A stretch of DNA of 64,000 bases from Methanosarcina horonobensis HB-1 = JCM 15518 (lineage in GTDB: Archaea; Halobacteriota; Methanosarcinia; Methanosarcinales; Methanosarcinaceae), in contig NZ_CP009516.1 in NCBI RefSeq assembly GCF_000970285.1, forward strand, positions 3,141,036 through 3,205,035, written 5' to 3'. Each line of letters opens with the position of its first letter. The first letter of the stretch is position 1. The notes beneath the pieces were generated by a model. It saw only the letters and a list, made by a program, of their open reading frames with translations, was not told the origin of the DNA and did not search any database. This document shows positions 1 through 8,684 of the stretch, one piece after another. The translations under genes were made by a program, and so were the position numbers.

Positions 1-343
1 TGGAAACTCGCATAGTGTCCCTCATGCAATTTATAATAATCCAAGTTTATAATCCAAGTACGTCAAACAATGGATATCGATTTTAATGAATTTGTAATAT
101 TTTATATTCAGTAACTTAATCCGGTCAATTGCGTAAAGGTAGTTCTGGTATAACTAAATTAAATGACATTGGGAATATCATGTGCCAGATCTTTTAAATT
201 TTTGTTAACCTTTCCTGCTGTTTAGTAGATGAGTTCAGTTATATAGTTTGTCATTTACGGTTTTTCAAAAGAGGTTAAAGTATTCTTTCTTCAAAATTAT
301 ATTTTCTTCTAAAAACTACTTTCTCTTCTAATAGACTTTCTCC
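1..343. other. Gene-free left margin
   Basis: AT-rich DNA with no convincing reading frame. It lies downstream of the minus-strand regulator at 344-1420 and probably holds only its 3' flank. No repeat or hairpin stood out. Confidence 0.4.
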
Positions 344-1420
344 TTACCCATTCCTCTCATTAAATCCTGTCTGTTTGAGGACCTCTTCATCGGGAATTCG
401 GATAATATTTCCTCTGCCCCTTTTGAACTTTTCAACCAATCCACGTTCTTCGAGATCCGAAAGCATAAGACTTACTTTAGACTCTGAATAAGGAGACTTC
501 TTTCGGAGTTCTCTCTGGGTAATTCGATTTCCATTAGCTCGGATCAGATTCATTATCTCTTTCAGATCGTCAGGTAGACTTGCTTCCGGACTTTCTGGAC
601 CTTCGAGGCTCAATGAATCAGGTATCTCTTCAGACAGGGAATTAACGAACATTTTTGAGTCTTCTGGCAACTTCACTTCTTGTTGCACAGCTGTTTCTGT
701 CTCAGAGGTATCTCCTCCTACAATATGAGATGCATGAGGCTCATAGTTTGTCTTGTGAACTTCCTCAATTGAACCGGCTTCACCGAGCTCTGCATATCCC
801 GATATTTTTGCTCCTGCGGTGAAATTTTCAGGTTTTGATGTATCTGGCTCTGATGTGTTTGATTTTGATGAATTAAGACTTTGAGCTTCTCTCGGAGAAC
901 CTGATACCTTTTCAGGAGGGTTTCTTTTTTCCTTTTTTACCAGATAACCAGCAAGAAGCAGGATACAAACTGCAAGTAAAGCAAAAGTTAAGACCGTATT
1001 TTGTGAACTTACTTGAGATTGAGTTTCCGTTTCCTCAAAATCCAGATCGACATTTTCGAAATCTTCCTGATAAAGAAGATCTTCCTGATAAGTAGGGAAA
1101 AGGAGAAGATCACGGACATATTCCCCTTCATCGGCGGAAACTATAACTTCTTCTTCAGTTGTATAAACTATAGTATTCTCTTCAAAATAATTGGCAGTTA
1201 TCAGATAAGTTCCCGGAGTAAGATTAAAAGAATATTCGGCATCCGTTGCAACATAAGACTGCTCCGGAGTAGAGTTAATCTCAACTATTGAGTTTTTGAG
1301 AGGTTCAAAACTATACCACTCATATACGGTCCCGTGAATCGTCGCCGCAAGTGCATTTCCCTGAACACAAATCAGGAAAATGAATACACAGGCGATCTTG
1401 CAGAGCTTTCTAAAATTCAC
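344..1420 (-). CDS. Membrane-anchored winged-helix regulator with extracellular beta-sandwich
   Basis: The 358-residue product has a signal peptide (residues 1-25, ending ALAA) and then a carboxypeptidase-regulatory-like beta-sandwich (about 26-110, with the pattern GTVY...TPGTYLITANY). One membrane span follows (about 142-162), then a long Ser/Glu-rich linker and a C-terminal winged helix (about 285-350, ITQRELRKKSPYSESKVSLM). This outside-sensor, inside-DNA-binding layout is a known class in Methanosarcina; the HTH resembles the MarR-like domains fused to membrane anchors. I infer that it senses an envelope signal and acts at DNA. It diverges from the secreted coiled-coil gene at 1636, so that cassette is a natural target, but nothing in the sequence proves this. 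Confidence 0.75.
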   Translation of the reverse strand: MNFRKLCKIACVFIFLICVQGNALAATIHGTVYEWYSFEPLKNSIVEINSTPEQSYVATDAEYSFNLTPGTYLITANYFEENTIVYTTEEEVIVSADEGEYVRDLLLFPTYQEDLLYQEDFENVDLDFEETETQSQVSSQNTVLTFALLAVCILLLAGYLVKKEKRNPPEKVSGSPREAQSLNSSKSNTSEPDTSKPENFTAGAKISGYAELGEAGSIEEVHKTNYEPHASHIVGGDTSETETAVQQEVKLPEDSKMFVNSLSEEIPDSLSLEGPESPEASLPDDLKEIMNLIRANGNRITQRELRKKSPYSESKVSLMLSDLEERGLVEKFKRGRGNIIRIPDEEVLKQTGFNERNG

Positions 1421-1568
1421 AAAGCTTTAAATGGGTTTTTAGCATAAATCCTTTACTTTTCCTCAGCAGAAGTTCAAAATCACTGAAGGCAAATTAAAGT
1501 TTTATCAAGAAAATAAAGACCCAATCAAGTTTGGAAGTACGTATATTGTTACTAATTAGTTTTATTCC

Positions 1569-1585
1569 GAAAAGTATACTTATAT
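1569..1585 (+). promoter_or_regulatory. Promoter element shared with 3623-3639
   Basis: GAAAAGTATACTTATAT lies 67 bp upstream of the ATG at 1636. The same 17 bases occur 70 bp upstream of the paralogous gene at 3693. It contains the palindrome AAGTATACTT overlapping a TATA-like tract, so it may combine TATA/BRE with an operator. Confidence 0.55.
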
Positions 1586-1635
1586 CCCCCTATTCCTTTA
1601 TGACAGTATTATAGCTTGCCAAAGGAGGCAGTCAG

Positions 1636-2709
1636 ATGAAAAAATTAGGAGCTGTTCAATATCTGGCTTACGTCACATTTATATTAATTATATTCAGTAT
1701 ACTGTCTGGAGAAGCATTTGCTACTAGCTCTTTATCGAAGAATGAAAATGGAAATCAGTATGCAGATGAAAGCATTGTTGATACCGAAAATTATGAGAAA
1801 GACAGTTCAGAAGATACTAATAATGTTACTGAGAATTATAGTTATAAAAACTTACAGGGAGAAGACAGAACAAGAATACAGGATAAGGATAAGTTTTCTG
1901 CATATAAATCAGAAAAAAAGCAGATACAGGAAGCTCTCCAGTTACAGAAGAGTAAGTATAGGGAAATAAAAGAGGATTTTCTTAAAATAAGGAATCAAAT
2001 TCAGGCAGGAAAGCTTAATCCCAACTCCGAAAAAGCTGTAGATGCCACAAGAACCTACCTTAATTCCAGTATCAGTTATATGATAGCTCATCTGAAAAAC
2101 GTAAAAGCCAATATGCAGTACTCAAACGGCAATGGAACAGAAGAAAGAATTGTTGCCATGGACGAAAATATTAAACTGCTTGAAGCTGAGCAGGCAGCAA
2201 TTGCAAATGCTTCCAGCCAGCAAGAACTTATAACTGCGATCAGGTCAGTGCGTGAAGTATGGACTAATGCGCAGAAAACCAGCCTGACAGGTGCAGGACA
2301 AATTGTCAGCCAGAAAATAGGAGAATTCCTTGACAAGTCCGAAAATCTCTCAGGAAAACTCGATACTGAAATTCAGAGCCTTAACATGACGGGTGTTGAT
2401 ACATCTGACCTTCAGACAAGGCTTGCCAGTTACAATTTATATATAAAAGCTGCGCAGGAGAAAAAAGCAGCTGCAGACTCTATTTATGAAGATGAAAATG
2501 CTACCAGGGAAGATCTGGAAGTCGCAAACAATTATTTGCGCGAGTCCCTCAATAATGTCAACAAAGCAAACAAGATACTTAAAGTAATTTTCGGTGACCT
2601 GAAGGAGTATAACCTCGAAGAAGTTAACAAAATTGGAGTCGAAAATAGCACCGAAACCGAGCTTAATAATATCACAAGCAACAATACTAACAATAATTTA
2701 TCTGTATAA
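1636..2709 (+). CDS. Secreted coiled-coil protein, copy 1
   Basis: The 357-residue product has an N-terminal hydrophobic signal (about 10-30, ending AFA) followed almost entirely by charged helical, coiled-coil-like sequence with few aromatic residues. Strong SD AAAGGAGG lies just before the ATG. The body (about 90-330) aligns by eye with the product at 3693, sharing blocks such as YLNSSISYMIA, SNGNGTE and KIGEFLDKSENLSGKL. Several NxS/T sequons suggest an N-glycosylated surface or pseudoperiplasmic protein. It is followed by a small lipoprotein gene, and the pair is repeated downstream. No family name is recognised; a structural or scaffolding role is only a guess. Confidence 0.8.
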   Translation: MKKLGAVQYLAYVTFILIIFSILSGEAFATSSLSKNENGNQYADESIVDTENYEKDSSEDTNNVTENYSYKNLQGEDRTRIQDKDKFSAYKSEKKQIQEALQLQKSKYREIKEDFLKIRNQIQAGKLNPNSEKAVDATRTYLNSSISYMIAHLKNVKANMQYSNGNGTEERIVAMDENIKLLEAEQAAIANASSQQELITAIRSVREVWTNAQKTSLTGAGQIVSQKIGEFLDKSENLSGKLDTEIQSLNMTGVDTSDLQTRLASYNLYIKAAQEKKAAADSIYEDENATREDLEVANNYLRESLNNVNKANKILKVIFGDLKEYNLEEVNKIGVENSTETELNNITSNNTNNNLSV

Positions 2710-2811
2710 ACGGCATTCCTGTAAACGAGACAAAAAAGGAGTAACAAATAGTATAGCTCAAGAGAATTGAAAATTTCTTTGAGGATTTATTGGGAACTAA
2801 GGAGGCAGAAA

Positions 2812-3072
2812 ATGGTCAAATTTGCTCACCTGCTTATGCTGTCATTTTTAATTGTCTGGACTGCAGGATCCGGCTGTCTCGGAAACGATTCCTCTGATAT
2901 GGAAGATGGAGGAATTACGGAAAACGTTGCCGAGGCAGGGAATGCAGATGATTTAAATATGGAACTCCTTACTTTGGCTGAGATTCAGGAACTTGATGCT
3001 GATATGGCCGAACTCGAGATCCTGCTTGATGACGCAAGCCCTGAGGAAGAAATAGAAATCGAAGAACTGTGA
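2812..3072 (+). CDS. Small acidic lipoprotein, copy 1
   Basis: The 86-residue product starts at ATG 2812 behind GGAGG; a longer frame from TTG 2767 lacks an SD. It has a hydrophobic signal ending AGSGC, a lipobox-like site with Cys near residue 21, then a very acidic tail ending EEEIEIEEL. It is clearly paralogous to the product at 4798 (shared pattern GSGC-GND-SDMEE...EIQE...LEI/LEDLL...EE...IEEL). It probably forms a unit with the preceding coiled-coil protein. Function unknown. Confidence 0.75.
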   Translation: MVKFAHLLMLSFLIVWTAGSGCLGNDSSDMEDGGITENVAEAGNADDLNMELLTLAEIQELDADMAELEILLDDASPEEEIEIEEL

Positions 3073-3085
3073 GCCAAAAGTAAAC

Positions 3086-3137
3086 ACTGAAAACACGGAA
3101 GATCTATGAACTCATTACTTTTGCTTCGTGTTTTCCG
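3086..3137 (+). terminator. Terminator-like hairpin after lipoprotein copy 1
   Basis: GAAAACACGGAAG pairs with CTTCGTGTTTTC across a loop of roughly 25 bases with one bulge, immediately after the lipoprotein stop. It separates the first cassette from the second. Confidence 0.5.
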
Positions 3138-3622
3138 TGACCCAACTTAAAGTTTAAGATTGATGGAGAATTCTGGTTCCTGCCAATATCTTTTCTTCAG
3201 TAGTGAAGTTTTGATCTTGTAATTTTTGATTTTGCGAATTGTTAACTTTACGTTGATTTTTAATGTAGAGATTACTTCATTTGCGATCTTCGTCTAAATT
3301 TTCTTTGTATTTTGTATAAACTTATCGGGTTACTTGCTAATTTATATGCTTGAGATATAAAGGAACTCATTCAACACTAATTTAAGATTCGCGATCATCT
3401 GAGGGAGATTAATTTCTGAAGAAACAAAATAATGATGAAAAAATAATCAATCTCACTTAATTTGTTTATTTTAATTTGACATGGAGTTTAGGTTTTAGTA
3501 TAAAAATTTTTCTTCAAATATTAAAAATTAACAGAGCACAAAGGGTTTTAAAGCCTTATGTAGAGAATAAAACATATATCAAGCTTTAAATTTCATATTT
3601 ATCTCATAATTTTCTCTTTTAA
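3138..3622. other. AT-rich intergenic stretch
   Basis: No reading frame, repeat or strong hairpin seen between the two duplicated cassettes, other than the promoter at its right end. Confidence 0.4.
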
Positions 3623-3639
3623 GAAAAGTATACTTATAT
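3623..3639 (+). promoter_or_regulatory. Promoter element of cassette copy 2
   Basis: Identical 17-mer to 1569-1585, including AAGTATACTT followed by a TATA-like run, at nearly the same distance from the start codon. Its conservation against a diverged background suggests a functional site. Confidence 0.55.
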
Positions 3640-3692
3640 ATTCTTCCATCTTAATAAAGTAACAATTGAATAATTTAAACGGAGACTTTCAT

Positions 3693-4784
3693 ATGGGAAA
3701 ATGGGGAAAAGTAATATTCTATGGATCATACATAACTATAATACTTATTATATTAAGTATTCTATCACCGGCAGCTTTTGCCAAGAGTGATACTGCGGCA
3801 GGTAAAGGTGCTGACATGCAATCACTTGAAACTGTTCAGGCTAGGGTTAAGGAAAAAGTCCAGGAAAGGAATCAGACCGTGAATGGAACTCTGGAACGAG
3901 AGCAGCTGCGTGAAGAAACTAAGGAAAAAATACAATTAAAAGAGCAACTCAAGATCCAGAAAAGCAGTTACCAAACCTCAAAGCAAAATTTCCTCCAGAT
4001 AAGATCCAGACTGAGGTCTGGAAATTACAGTGAAGAAGATCTTAACACTACAAGGAAATATCTCAATTCAAGCATTGACTATATGATAGCCAATCTTGAA
4101 AAAGTTAAGCATAACCTTGAGCAGTCAAACGGTAATGGTACTGAAGCCAGAATTTCTGCCATCGATGAAAGGATAAGCCAGCTTGAGGAAGAAAAAGAAG
4201 CTATCGGAAACGCAACAGAGCCTGAAGAGCTCGCAACTGCGGCAAACTCAATACGCGGAACCTGGAATAATGCAAAACATAGCGTAGTTGCCGAAACAGG
4301 AAAAACTGTCAGCGAGAAGATAGAAAAATTCCTTAACAAATCCGAAGATATTGCCGGAAGGCTTGAAAGTGAAATAAATGAAGTGAATGAGACTGGCACT
4401 GAGACCGCAGAACTAGAGGCAAAACTAGCTGATTACAATGAACTTATGGACTCAGTGAGAGAAAAGAAGGAAGTCGCCGAAGAGATCTTCGAGAAAGAGG
4501 ATGCTACTCAGGAAGAACTCAAAGAAGCAAATGAATACCTTCAAAATGCTCTTGAAGATATACGTGATGCAAACGAGATATTGAGAGAAATCTTCAGTGA
4601 ACTGGAACACTACAGAGAACAGTTCAGGCTTGAAGAAGAAAACCAGAAAACTGCTCAAACCAACGACGAAGATGCAGATGATAGCGCAGATGATAAAGAA
4701 GATGAAGATAAGGAAGATGAAGATGAGAAAGGCACACAAGAGGCTGTGATTACGAATTCCTCTACGAAAGAAACTAACAGTTAA
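3693..4784 (+). CDS. Secreted coiled-coil protein, copy 2
   Basis: The 363-residue product starts at ATG 3693 (GGAG SD at 3681); the frame opens earlier at TTG 3666 without an SD. Signal sequence about 5-30 (ends AFA), then continuous charged heptad-like helix, paralogous to the product at 1636 over about 230 residues (YLNSSIDYMIANLEKVK, SNGNGTEARI, EKFLNKSEDIAGRLE). It differs by a strongly acidic C-terminal tail of Asp/Glu/Lys. Secreted and probably glycosylated. Same unknown role as copy 1. Confidence 0.8.
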   Translation: MGKWGKVIFYGSYITIILIILSILSPAAFAKSDTAAGKGADMQSLETVQARVKEKVQERNQTVNGTLEREQLREETKEKIQLKEQLKIQKSSYQTSKQNFLQIRSRLRSGNYSEEDLNTTRKYLNSSIDYMIANLEKVKHNLEQSNGNGTEARISAIDERISQLEEEKEAIGNATEPEELATAANSIRGTWNNAKHSVVAETGKTVSEKIEKFLNKSEDIAGRLESEINEVNETGTETAELEAKLADYNELMDSVREKKEVAEEIFEKEDATQEELKEANEYLQNALEDIRDANEILREIFSELEHYREQFRLEEENQKTAQTNDEDADDSADDKEDEDKEDEDEKGTQEAVITNSSTKETNS

Positions 4785-4797
4785 GGAAGGGTAAAAA

Positions 4798-5052
4798 ATG
4801 GTAGAGTTCAGATATCTATTTGTCCTGTCAATTTTGTTTTTCTGGCTTGCAGGATCCGGTTGCGTCGGAAATGATGCCTCGGATATGGAAGAAGGTATAA
4901 CTACAGATATTCCCGGAACAGAAGAAAATACCTCCGCGAAACAGAGCCTTACTGAAGCAGAAATTCAGGAGTTTGAAGGAAATATCTTAGAACTTGAGGA
5001 TCTGCTCTCGAATTCAAGCCTTGATGAAGAAATAGTAATTGAAGAGCTTTAA
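4798..5052 (+). CDS. Small acidic lipoprotein, copy 2
   Basis: 84-residue paralogue of the 2812 product. ATG follows AAGGAAGGG 13 bp after the coiled-coil gene, so the two are co-transcribed. Hydrophobic signal ends AGSGC (lipidation Cys near residue 22), then an acidic body ending EEIVIEEL. Extracellular, membrane-tethered by lipid. Function unknown. Confidence 0.75.
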   Translation: MVEFRYLFVLSILFFWLAGSGCVGNDASDMEEGITTDIPGTEENTSAKQSLTEAEIQEFEGNILELEDLLSNSSLDEEIVIEEL

Positions 5053-5073
5053 GAACAGAAAAAAATGCCTTAA

Positions 5074-5104
5074 AAAAGATGCTCTCATTTGAAGAACATC
5101 TTTT
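5074..5104. terminator. Bidirectional terminator-like hairpin
   Basis: AAAAGATG pairs with CATCTTTT between the convergent lipoprotein (+) and phasin-like (-) genes. T-runs follow in both directions. It overlaps the last codons of the minus-strand gene. Confidence 0.45.
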
Positions 5105-5411
5105 CTTTATTTTTCATTTTCTGGACTTCGCCCTCCAGAGTCTCTAATCTTGATTCCAGTTCATGCATATCTTTTCTGGTAAAGACGTCTGCCTTTGAAA
5201 TGGTATCCTGAATCTTGTCGGAGATTTTCTTTTCGAGGTCAACCCTCTGTTTCTTGCTCTCTTCGACAAGGTCCTGAACAACTTTTTTACCTTCTTCTTT
5301 GCTGATATCCCCTTTGTCAACCAGGTCTTTTACAAGTTCATTTACTCTTTCTTCGGTCATTGCCCACAGTCCAGCCCCTATGAGCCCGAGTTTTCGAACA
5401 GGTTCTTTCAT
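5085..5411 (-). CDS. Phasin/PhaI-like helical protein
   Basis: The 108-residue product has a short hydrophobic N-terminus (KLGLIGAGLWAMTEE), then amphipathic helices with a V-x2-LVDKGDIS-EEG-K-V-x2-LV pattern and a C-terminal coiled coil (LESRLETLEGEVQKMK). This arrangement matches the family annotated as phasin family or polyhydroxyalkanoate synthesis regulator. Methanosarcina are not known for PHA granules, so the name describes homology rather than role. It is probably monocistronic, convergent with the lipoprotein gene. Confidence 0.7.
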   Translation of the reverse strand: MKEPVRKLGLIGAGLWAMTEERVNELVKDLVDKGDISKEEGKKVVQDLVEESKKQRVDLEKKISDKIQDTISKADVFTRKDMHELESRLETLEGEVQKMKNKEKMFFK

Positions 5412-5702
5412 ATATAAACACGCATCCTGGATTATTAATCTGAAAATAGTTAATTTGAAGTAATGAGTTTGAAGTGGTGTATAATGAATTAAAAACTGAT
5501 AATATATTAAAGGTGATGATACATTAAAAATACATTGCTAAAAAAGTATCTTTATATCAAAATTCTCTTTTTGATCTTCTTTTAATATTCATTAGATGTT
5601 CTTTTTATGTTTTTTCAATATTTCGAGTAAATGTTTCAGATAATATCTCGGGTTTATTCAGCGTGATATTAATTGTCCACGTCTGCAATGTATGTAGCTT
5701 AA

Positions 5703-5882
5703 TGCCAAAATGCGAACAACAGTGAAACCGAAGAGGTAACTTTTATTCTTTCAACATCGGAAATTGCCCCATGGATACACTATTATGGGCTGAGTGAGAT
5801 GCAAGATGGCTCTTACTTCGAATATGCGTTTCACGTTCATGTTCATTATTTATCCCTTAATTCGTCGGAATTAAGGAATTAA
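5703..5882 (+). pseudogene. Possible gene fragment, no start codon
   Basis: About 60 sense codons run to TAA at 5882 and read like real protein (EVTFILSTSEIAPWIHYYGL, then aromatic/His-rich sequence), but the frame begins just after a stop at 5700 and has no usable start. Probably the remnant of a lost secreted or membrane protein; unassigned. Confidence 0.25.
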
Positions 5883-5923
5883 TGCAAAAATGTTAAATTC
5901 ATTAGGAACGTTTCAAAGTAAGG

Positions 5924-6088
5924 ATGTATCCTGCTGGCCCTTCCCTTCTGGAATTCATACTGGATAATTTCAACACTGAAAATCTGCCCGGAAAAATAAG
6001 AAATTTACTCTACTTTACGATTGGTGTGTTTGCTTCTGCAATTTTCTTTTTTTGCATTTTCCGTCTGCTTAAAACAGCTTTTTTATAA
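5924..6088 (+). CDS. Small one-helix membrane protein, possibly the end of a lost gene
   Basis: 54 codons from ATG 5924 with AAGGA-like SD close by. The C-terminal half is a clear membrane span (YFTIGVFASAIFFFCIFRLL) flanked by basic residues. It could be an independent peptide, or the C-terminal anchor of the same degraded gene as the fragment at 5703. Confidence 0.35.
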   Translation: MYPAGPSLLEFILDNFNTENLPGKIRNLLYFTIGVFASAIFFFCIFRLLKTAFL

Positions 6089-6221
6089 ATATCAGTAACT
6101 GTTGTCTTGAAAGGAATGGATCACAACTTTTTTATGGATTTCCTTGATTCTCCCAACCTGCCCGTCCGTTAATTGAACTTTTATCCCATGTGGGTAAGTT
6201 GAAGAGTTGTTAATATTCTCT

Positions 6222-6589
6222 TTACAGGCGTATCTTGTCGTTCTTGTCCCGTTCGCGAAGCTTCTGGACTACTGTTTTGAGAACAGGAAGATCTTCTTTT
6301 ACGGTATCCCATACAGCATTAGTATCAACACCAAATAATCATGGATTAGTTTATCTCTCATGCCTGCTATTCCTCTCAAGTGGACCTTGAGGATATTTTT
6401 CTCTCAGAACCTGCGATAGGTTTTTGGTAGCTTCGCCAATTATCTGGATTTGCCTGTTTGCCTGATAGTTCCGTCCTGAACAAGGCTATTTGACAAGAAT
6501 TCTTCTTCGCTAAGGTCTCCTGTATATTTTTCAATAGAGGAGATGGACTGAAGGATGTGGCTGAGATAAACCATGTCATCTTTTTTCAT
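6222..6589 (-). pseudogene. HepT-like (DUF86) toxin, frameshifted
   Basis: ATG 6589 overlaps the stop of the MntA-like gene as ATGA. The frame opens as a HEPN/DUF86 protein (MKKDDMVYLSHILQSISSIE...), hits a stop after QTGKSR, and continues in other frames with the family's later blocks: IGEATKNLS, then RDKLIHDY near 6335, then NAVWDTVKEDLPVLK and a C-terminus ending at TAA 6224. At least two frameshifts separate blocks that would make one protein of about 120 residues. The RNase-type toxin is therefore inactive unless the sequence contains errors. Confidence 0.75.
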
Positions 6590-6882
6590 TCGGAGATCAC
6601 TCTGGCTTCTTTTTTAATTCCCTCTATCAAGTACGGACTTATTGACTTTTCAGTTAGAAGATCAACTTTTATTCCCAGGTAATCCGACAGTTCCAGTTCT
6701 ATATTCACGAGAGTTAGCAGGCTTTTTCGCTCGGCAAACTCAACCAGAACATCAATATCAATTTCGGGTTTCTCTTCGCCTCTAACATAAGACCCAAAAA
6801 CAGATACTTTAACTGCTCCGTATTTTTTCAGAAAAGAAGAGATTTTGCGGAAGAGCTCTTCCCGTTCTTTCACAGTTTGCAT
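6586..6882 (-). CDS. mntA: MntA-like minimal nucleotidyltransferase antitoxin
   Basis: The 98-residue product has the minimal nucleotidyltransferase motif GSYVRGEEKPEIDIDVLV (about residues 31-48): GS, then the D-x-D metal-binding pair. In HepT/MntA modules this partner AMPylates the HEPN toxin to silence it. The frame is full length for the family and intact. It is translationally coupled (ATGA) to a toxin gene that is now broken. The symbol is used by homology only. Confidence 0.75.
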   Translation of the reverse strand: MQTVKEREELFRKISSFLKKYGAVKVSVFGSYVRGEEKPEIDIDVLVEFAERKSLLTLVNIELELSDYLGIKVDLLTEKSISPYLIEGIKKEARVISE

Positions 6883-7041
6883 GCTGGTATATCTTGTTTT
6901 TTTAATTTAAACCTTCCCGATTTGCGTTTCGACATCAGATTTGTGTTTCGGGAGCCTGCGGTCTTTTTCTCTCACTGCGCTCGCTCAAGAGGACATTAAC
7001 CGGTTGTTCTATAATTTTATTTACAGTTGTGGATAAACGGC

Positions 7042-8355
7042 TCAGCCATTCTCCTCAAGCAGCCAGTACCACAGAGGCACATACCTGATCTTCTTTCCAT
7101 CAACAACCTCCTCGTCAAAAACATCCGATGTGATGATAGTCCCTTCTTTCATTTTGAAGTTCTTCATTCCGGCAAGCAGGCCGTTTACTTCGCGTTCTTT
7201 TGTTATCGAGTCTGACAAATCCGAACAGACCTGTATCAAACGGGTGGGTTCAAGTCCTTCTTTTGTTATGAAATCGACCTCAAAGCCCTTCTGGTCCTGC
7301 CAGTAGTAGATTTCGTTTCCGGAGTGTAAGAGCCGGATGAAGACGAGATTCTCATATAATCTTCCGGTATCGGAGGAGAGTTTGAAAGAAACGGCGTTGA
7401 TCATACCTGTGTCGATACAATATAATTTCCTGGGTTTGTTCATCTGTTGCTTTAGCGATTCATTGTAGTGGTTGACGCTAAAGAGCAGGAATGCGTCCTC
7501 AAGGTATGCAATATAATTGATTATAGCATCTGTACTGAGGGAGGAATAATTGGCAAACAGTCTTCTGAGAGAGTTGTAGGTATGAGGTTTTGCAATATTC
7601 GATATGCAGAATAGCGCCAGGTCTTTGAATATCAGGGGATTGCGTACTCCATGCCTTGAAATAATATCCCGGTAGATAATGTCGTCAAAATATGACTGCA
7701 ATGTTTCCCGATGTTGAACCGACGGATAGACTATGGTCTCGGGGAATCCTCCTTTTTCCAGGTATTCGTTGAATCTGCGTTTGACAACTGGCCTGTCTTC
7801 CGAATAAGGGAGTGTTTTCATATCAAAGGTTATTGAATGATAATCCAGGAATTCTGCAAAACTGAAAGGGAACATTCTGGTGCTCAGATGCCTGCCTGTT
7901 AATAAGGTGGATATCTCCTGTGAAAGCAAGGATGCATTCGAGCCGCTAATTACTAACTTTACATTCTGTTTTCTATCGTAAATGCCTTTAACCCATCGTT
8001 CCCATGAAGGGAAGTTCTGGATTTCATCAAGGAAAAGATACAAACGGTCTCCTTCGGATATCTCCTGAATTTCCCTGAAAGTTTCTACCAACAGCTGCAA
8101 CTCGTCCCCATTTAGCGGCTGCAAACGATCATCATTAAGATTCAGGTACAATATATTGCTCTTTGGTACGCCACGTTCAAGCAGTTCCAATATCAGTTGA
8201 TACATATAGTATGTTTTGCCGCATCTCCTCACACCAACTATGTCATTTACATGCGGAGCATCAATGTTCACATTATACCTGCGCTCCTGCAGTGGTGGTA
8301 ATACTCTTCCCTCCCACTCGATAATGGCACTTTTCAGTTTCTCTCTTGTATCCAC
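7042..8355 (-). CDS. AAA-type ATPase with DUF4143 C-terminal domain
   Basis: 437 residues, the usual length. N-terminal ATPase has Walker A VGVRRCGKTYY (about 40-50), Walker B YLFLDEIQNF (about 105-114) and sensor VISGSNASLLS. The C-terminal half carries a DUF4143/PD-(D/E)XK-like core (YYWQDQKGFEVDFIT, about 345-360) and ends YVPLWYWLLEENG. Members of this family are common in archaea in patchy distribution. Biochemical roles are poorly known and a toxin/antitoxin-like or defence link has been suggested. A near-identical C-terminal fragment lies at 9823-9951. Confidence 0.85.
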   Translation of the reverse strand: MDTREKLKSAIIEWEGRVLPPLQERRYNVNIDAPHVNDIVGVRRCGKTYYMYQLILELLERGVPKSNILYLNLNDDRLQPLNGDELQLLVETFREIQEISEGDRLYLFLDEIQNFPSWERWVKGIYDRKQNVKLVISGSNASLLSQEISTLLTGRHLSTRMFPFSFAEFLDYHSITFDMKTLPYSEDRPVVKRRFNEYLEKGGFPETIVYPSVQHRETLQSYFDDIIYRDIISRHGVRNPLIFKDLALFCISNIAKPHTYNSLRRLFANYSSLSTDAIINYIAYLEDAFLLFSVNHYNESLKQQMNKPRKLYCIDTGMINAVSFKLSSDTGRLYENLVFIRLLHSGNEIYYWQDQKGFEVDFITKEGLEPTRLIQVCSDLSDSITKEREVNGLLAGMKNFKMKEGTIITSDVFDEEVVDGKKIRYVPLWYWLLEENG

Positions 8356-8684
8356 AAAGAATAGTCAGGAATCTCTTATTTATATACTTGTCCATTATAG
8401 TCGATGAAATGTGCTAATTTTATCGTGTATAAACGATAAATTTATGAGATTGTGTTTACATGTTTTGGAGCTTTTGCGTGCACTACTTTATTACCATTGC
8501 AAGGAAATAGAAACACGCAGGATTTTCCAAAATGTGCCTTTGATCTTGCATTCTTCCGTTTGTCCTCTGCATTATCCGAATATACAAATTATGAGGATGA
8601 GTAAAAAAGGAATTACTATTTCTTCAATAAGTCTGCACAGATGGTAATAGACGAGATTCGTAAATTATTAGAGGAAACACTATT
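8356..8684. other. Divergent intergenic region with hairpin at 8419-8440
   Basis: It separates the divergent ATPase and UbiA genes. TTTATCG/CGATAAA form a 7-bp-arm hairpin at 8419-8440, close to a TATA-like tract for the minus-strand ATPase (around 8375-8390). A 78-codon frame in this interval lacks an SD and protein-like composition. Confidence 0.4.

Noticed and set aside
1013-1291. 92-codon plus-strand frame inside the membrane regulator gene
   Set aside because: Antisense shadow of the regulator, Ile/Phe-rich by composition, no SD.
8411-8647. 78-codon plus-strand frame between the ATPase and UbiA genes
   Set aside because: No SD, unlikely composition, overlaps the hairpin and promoter region.
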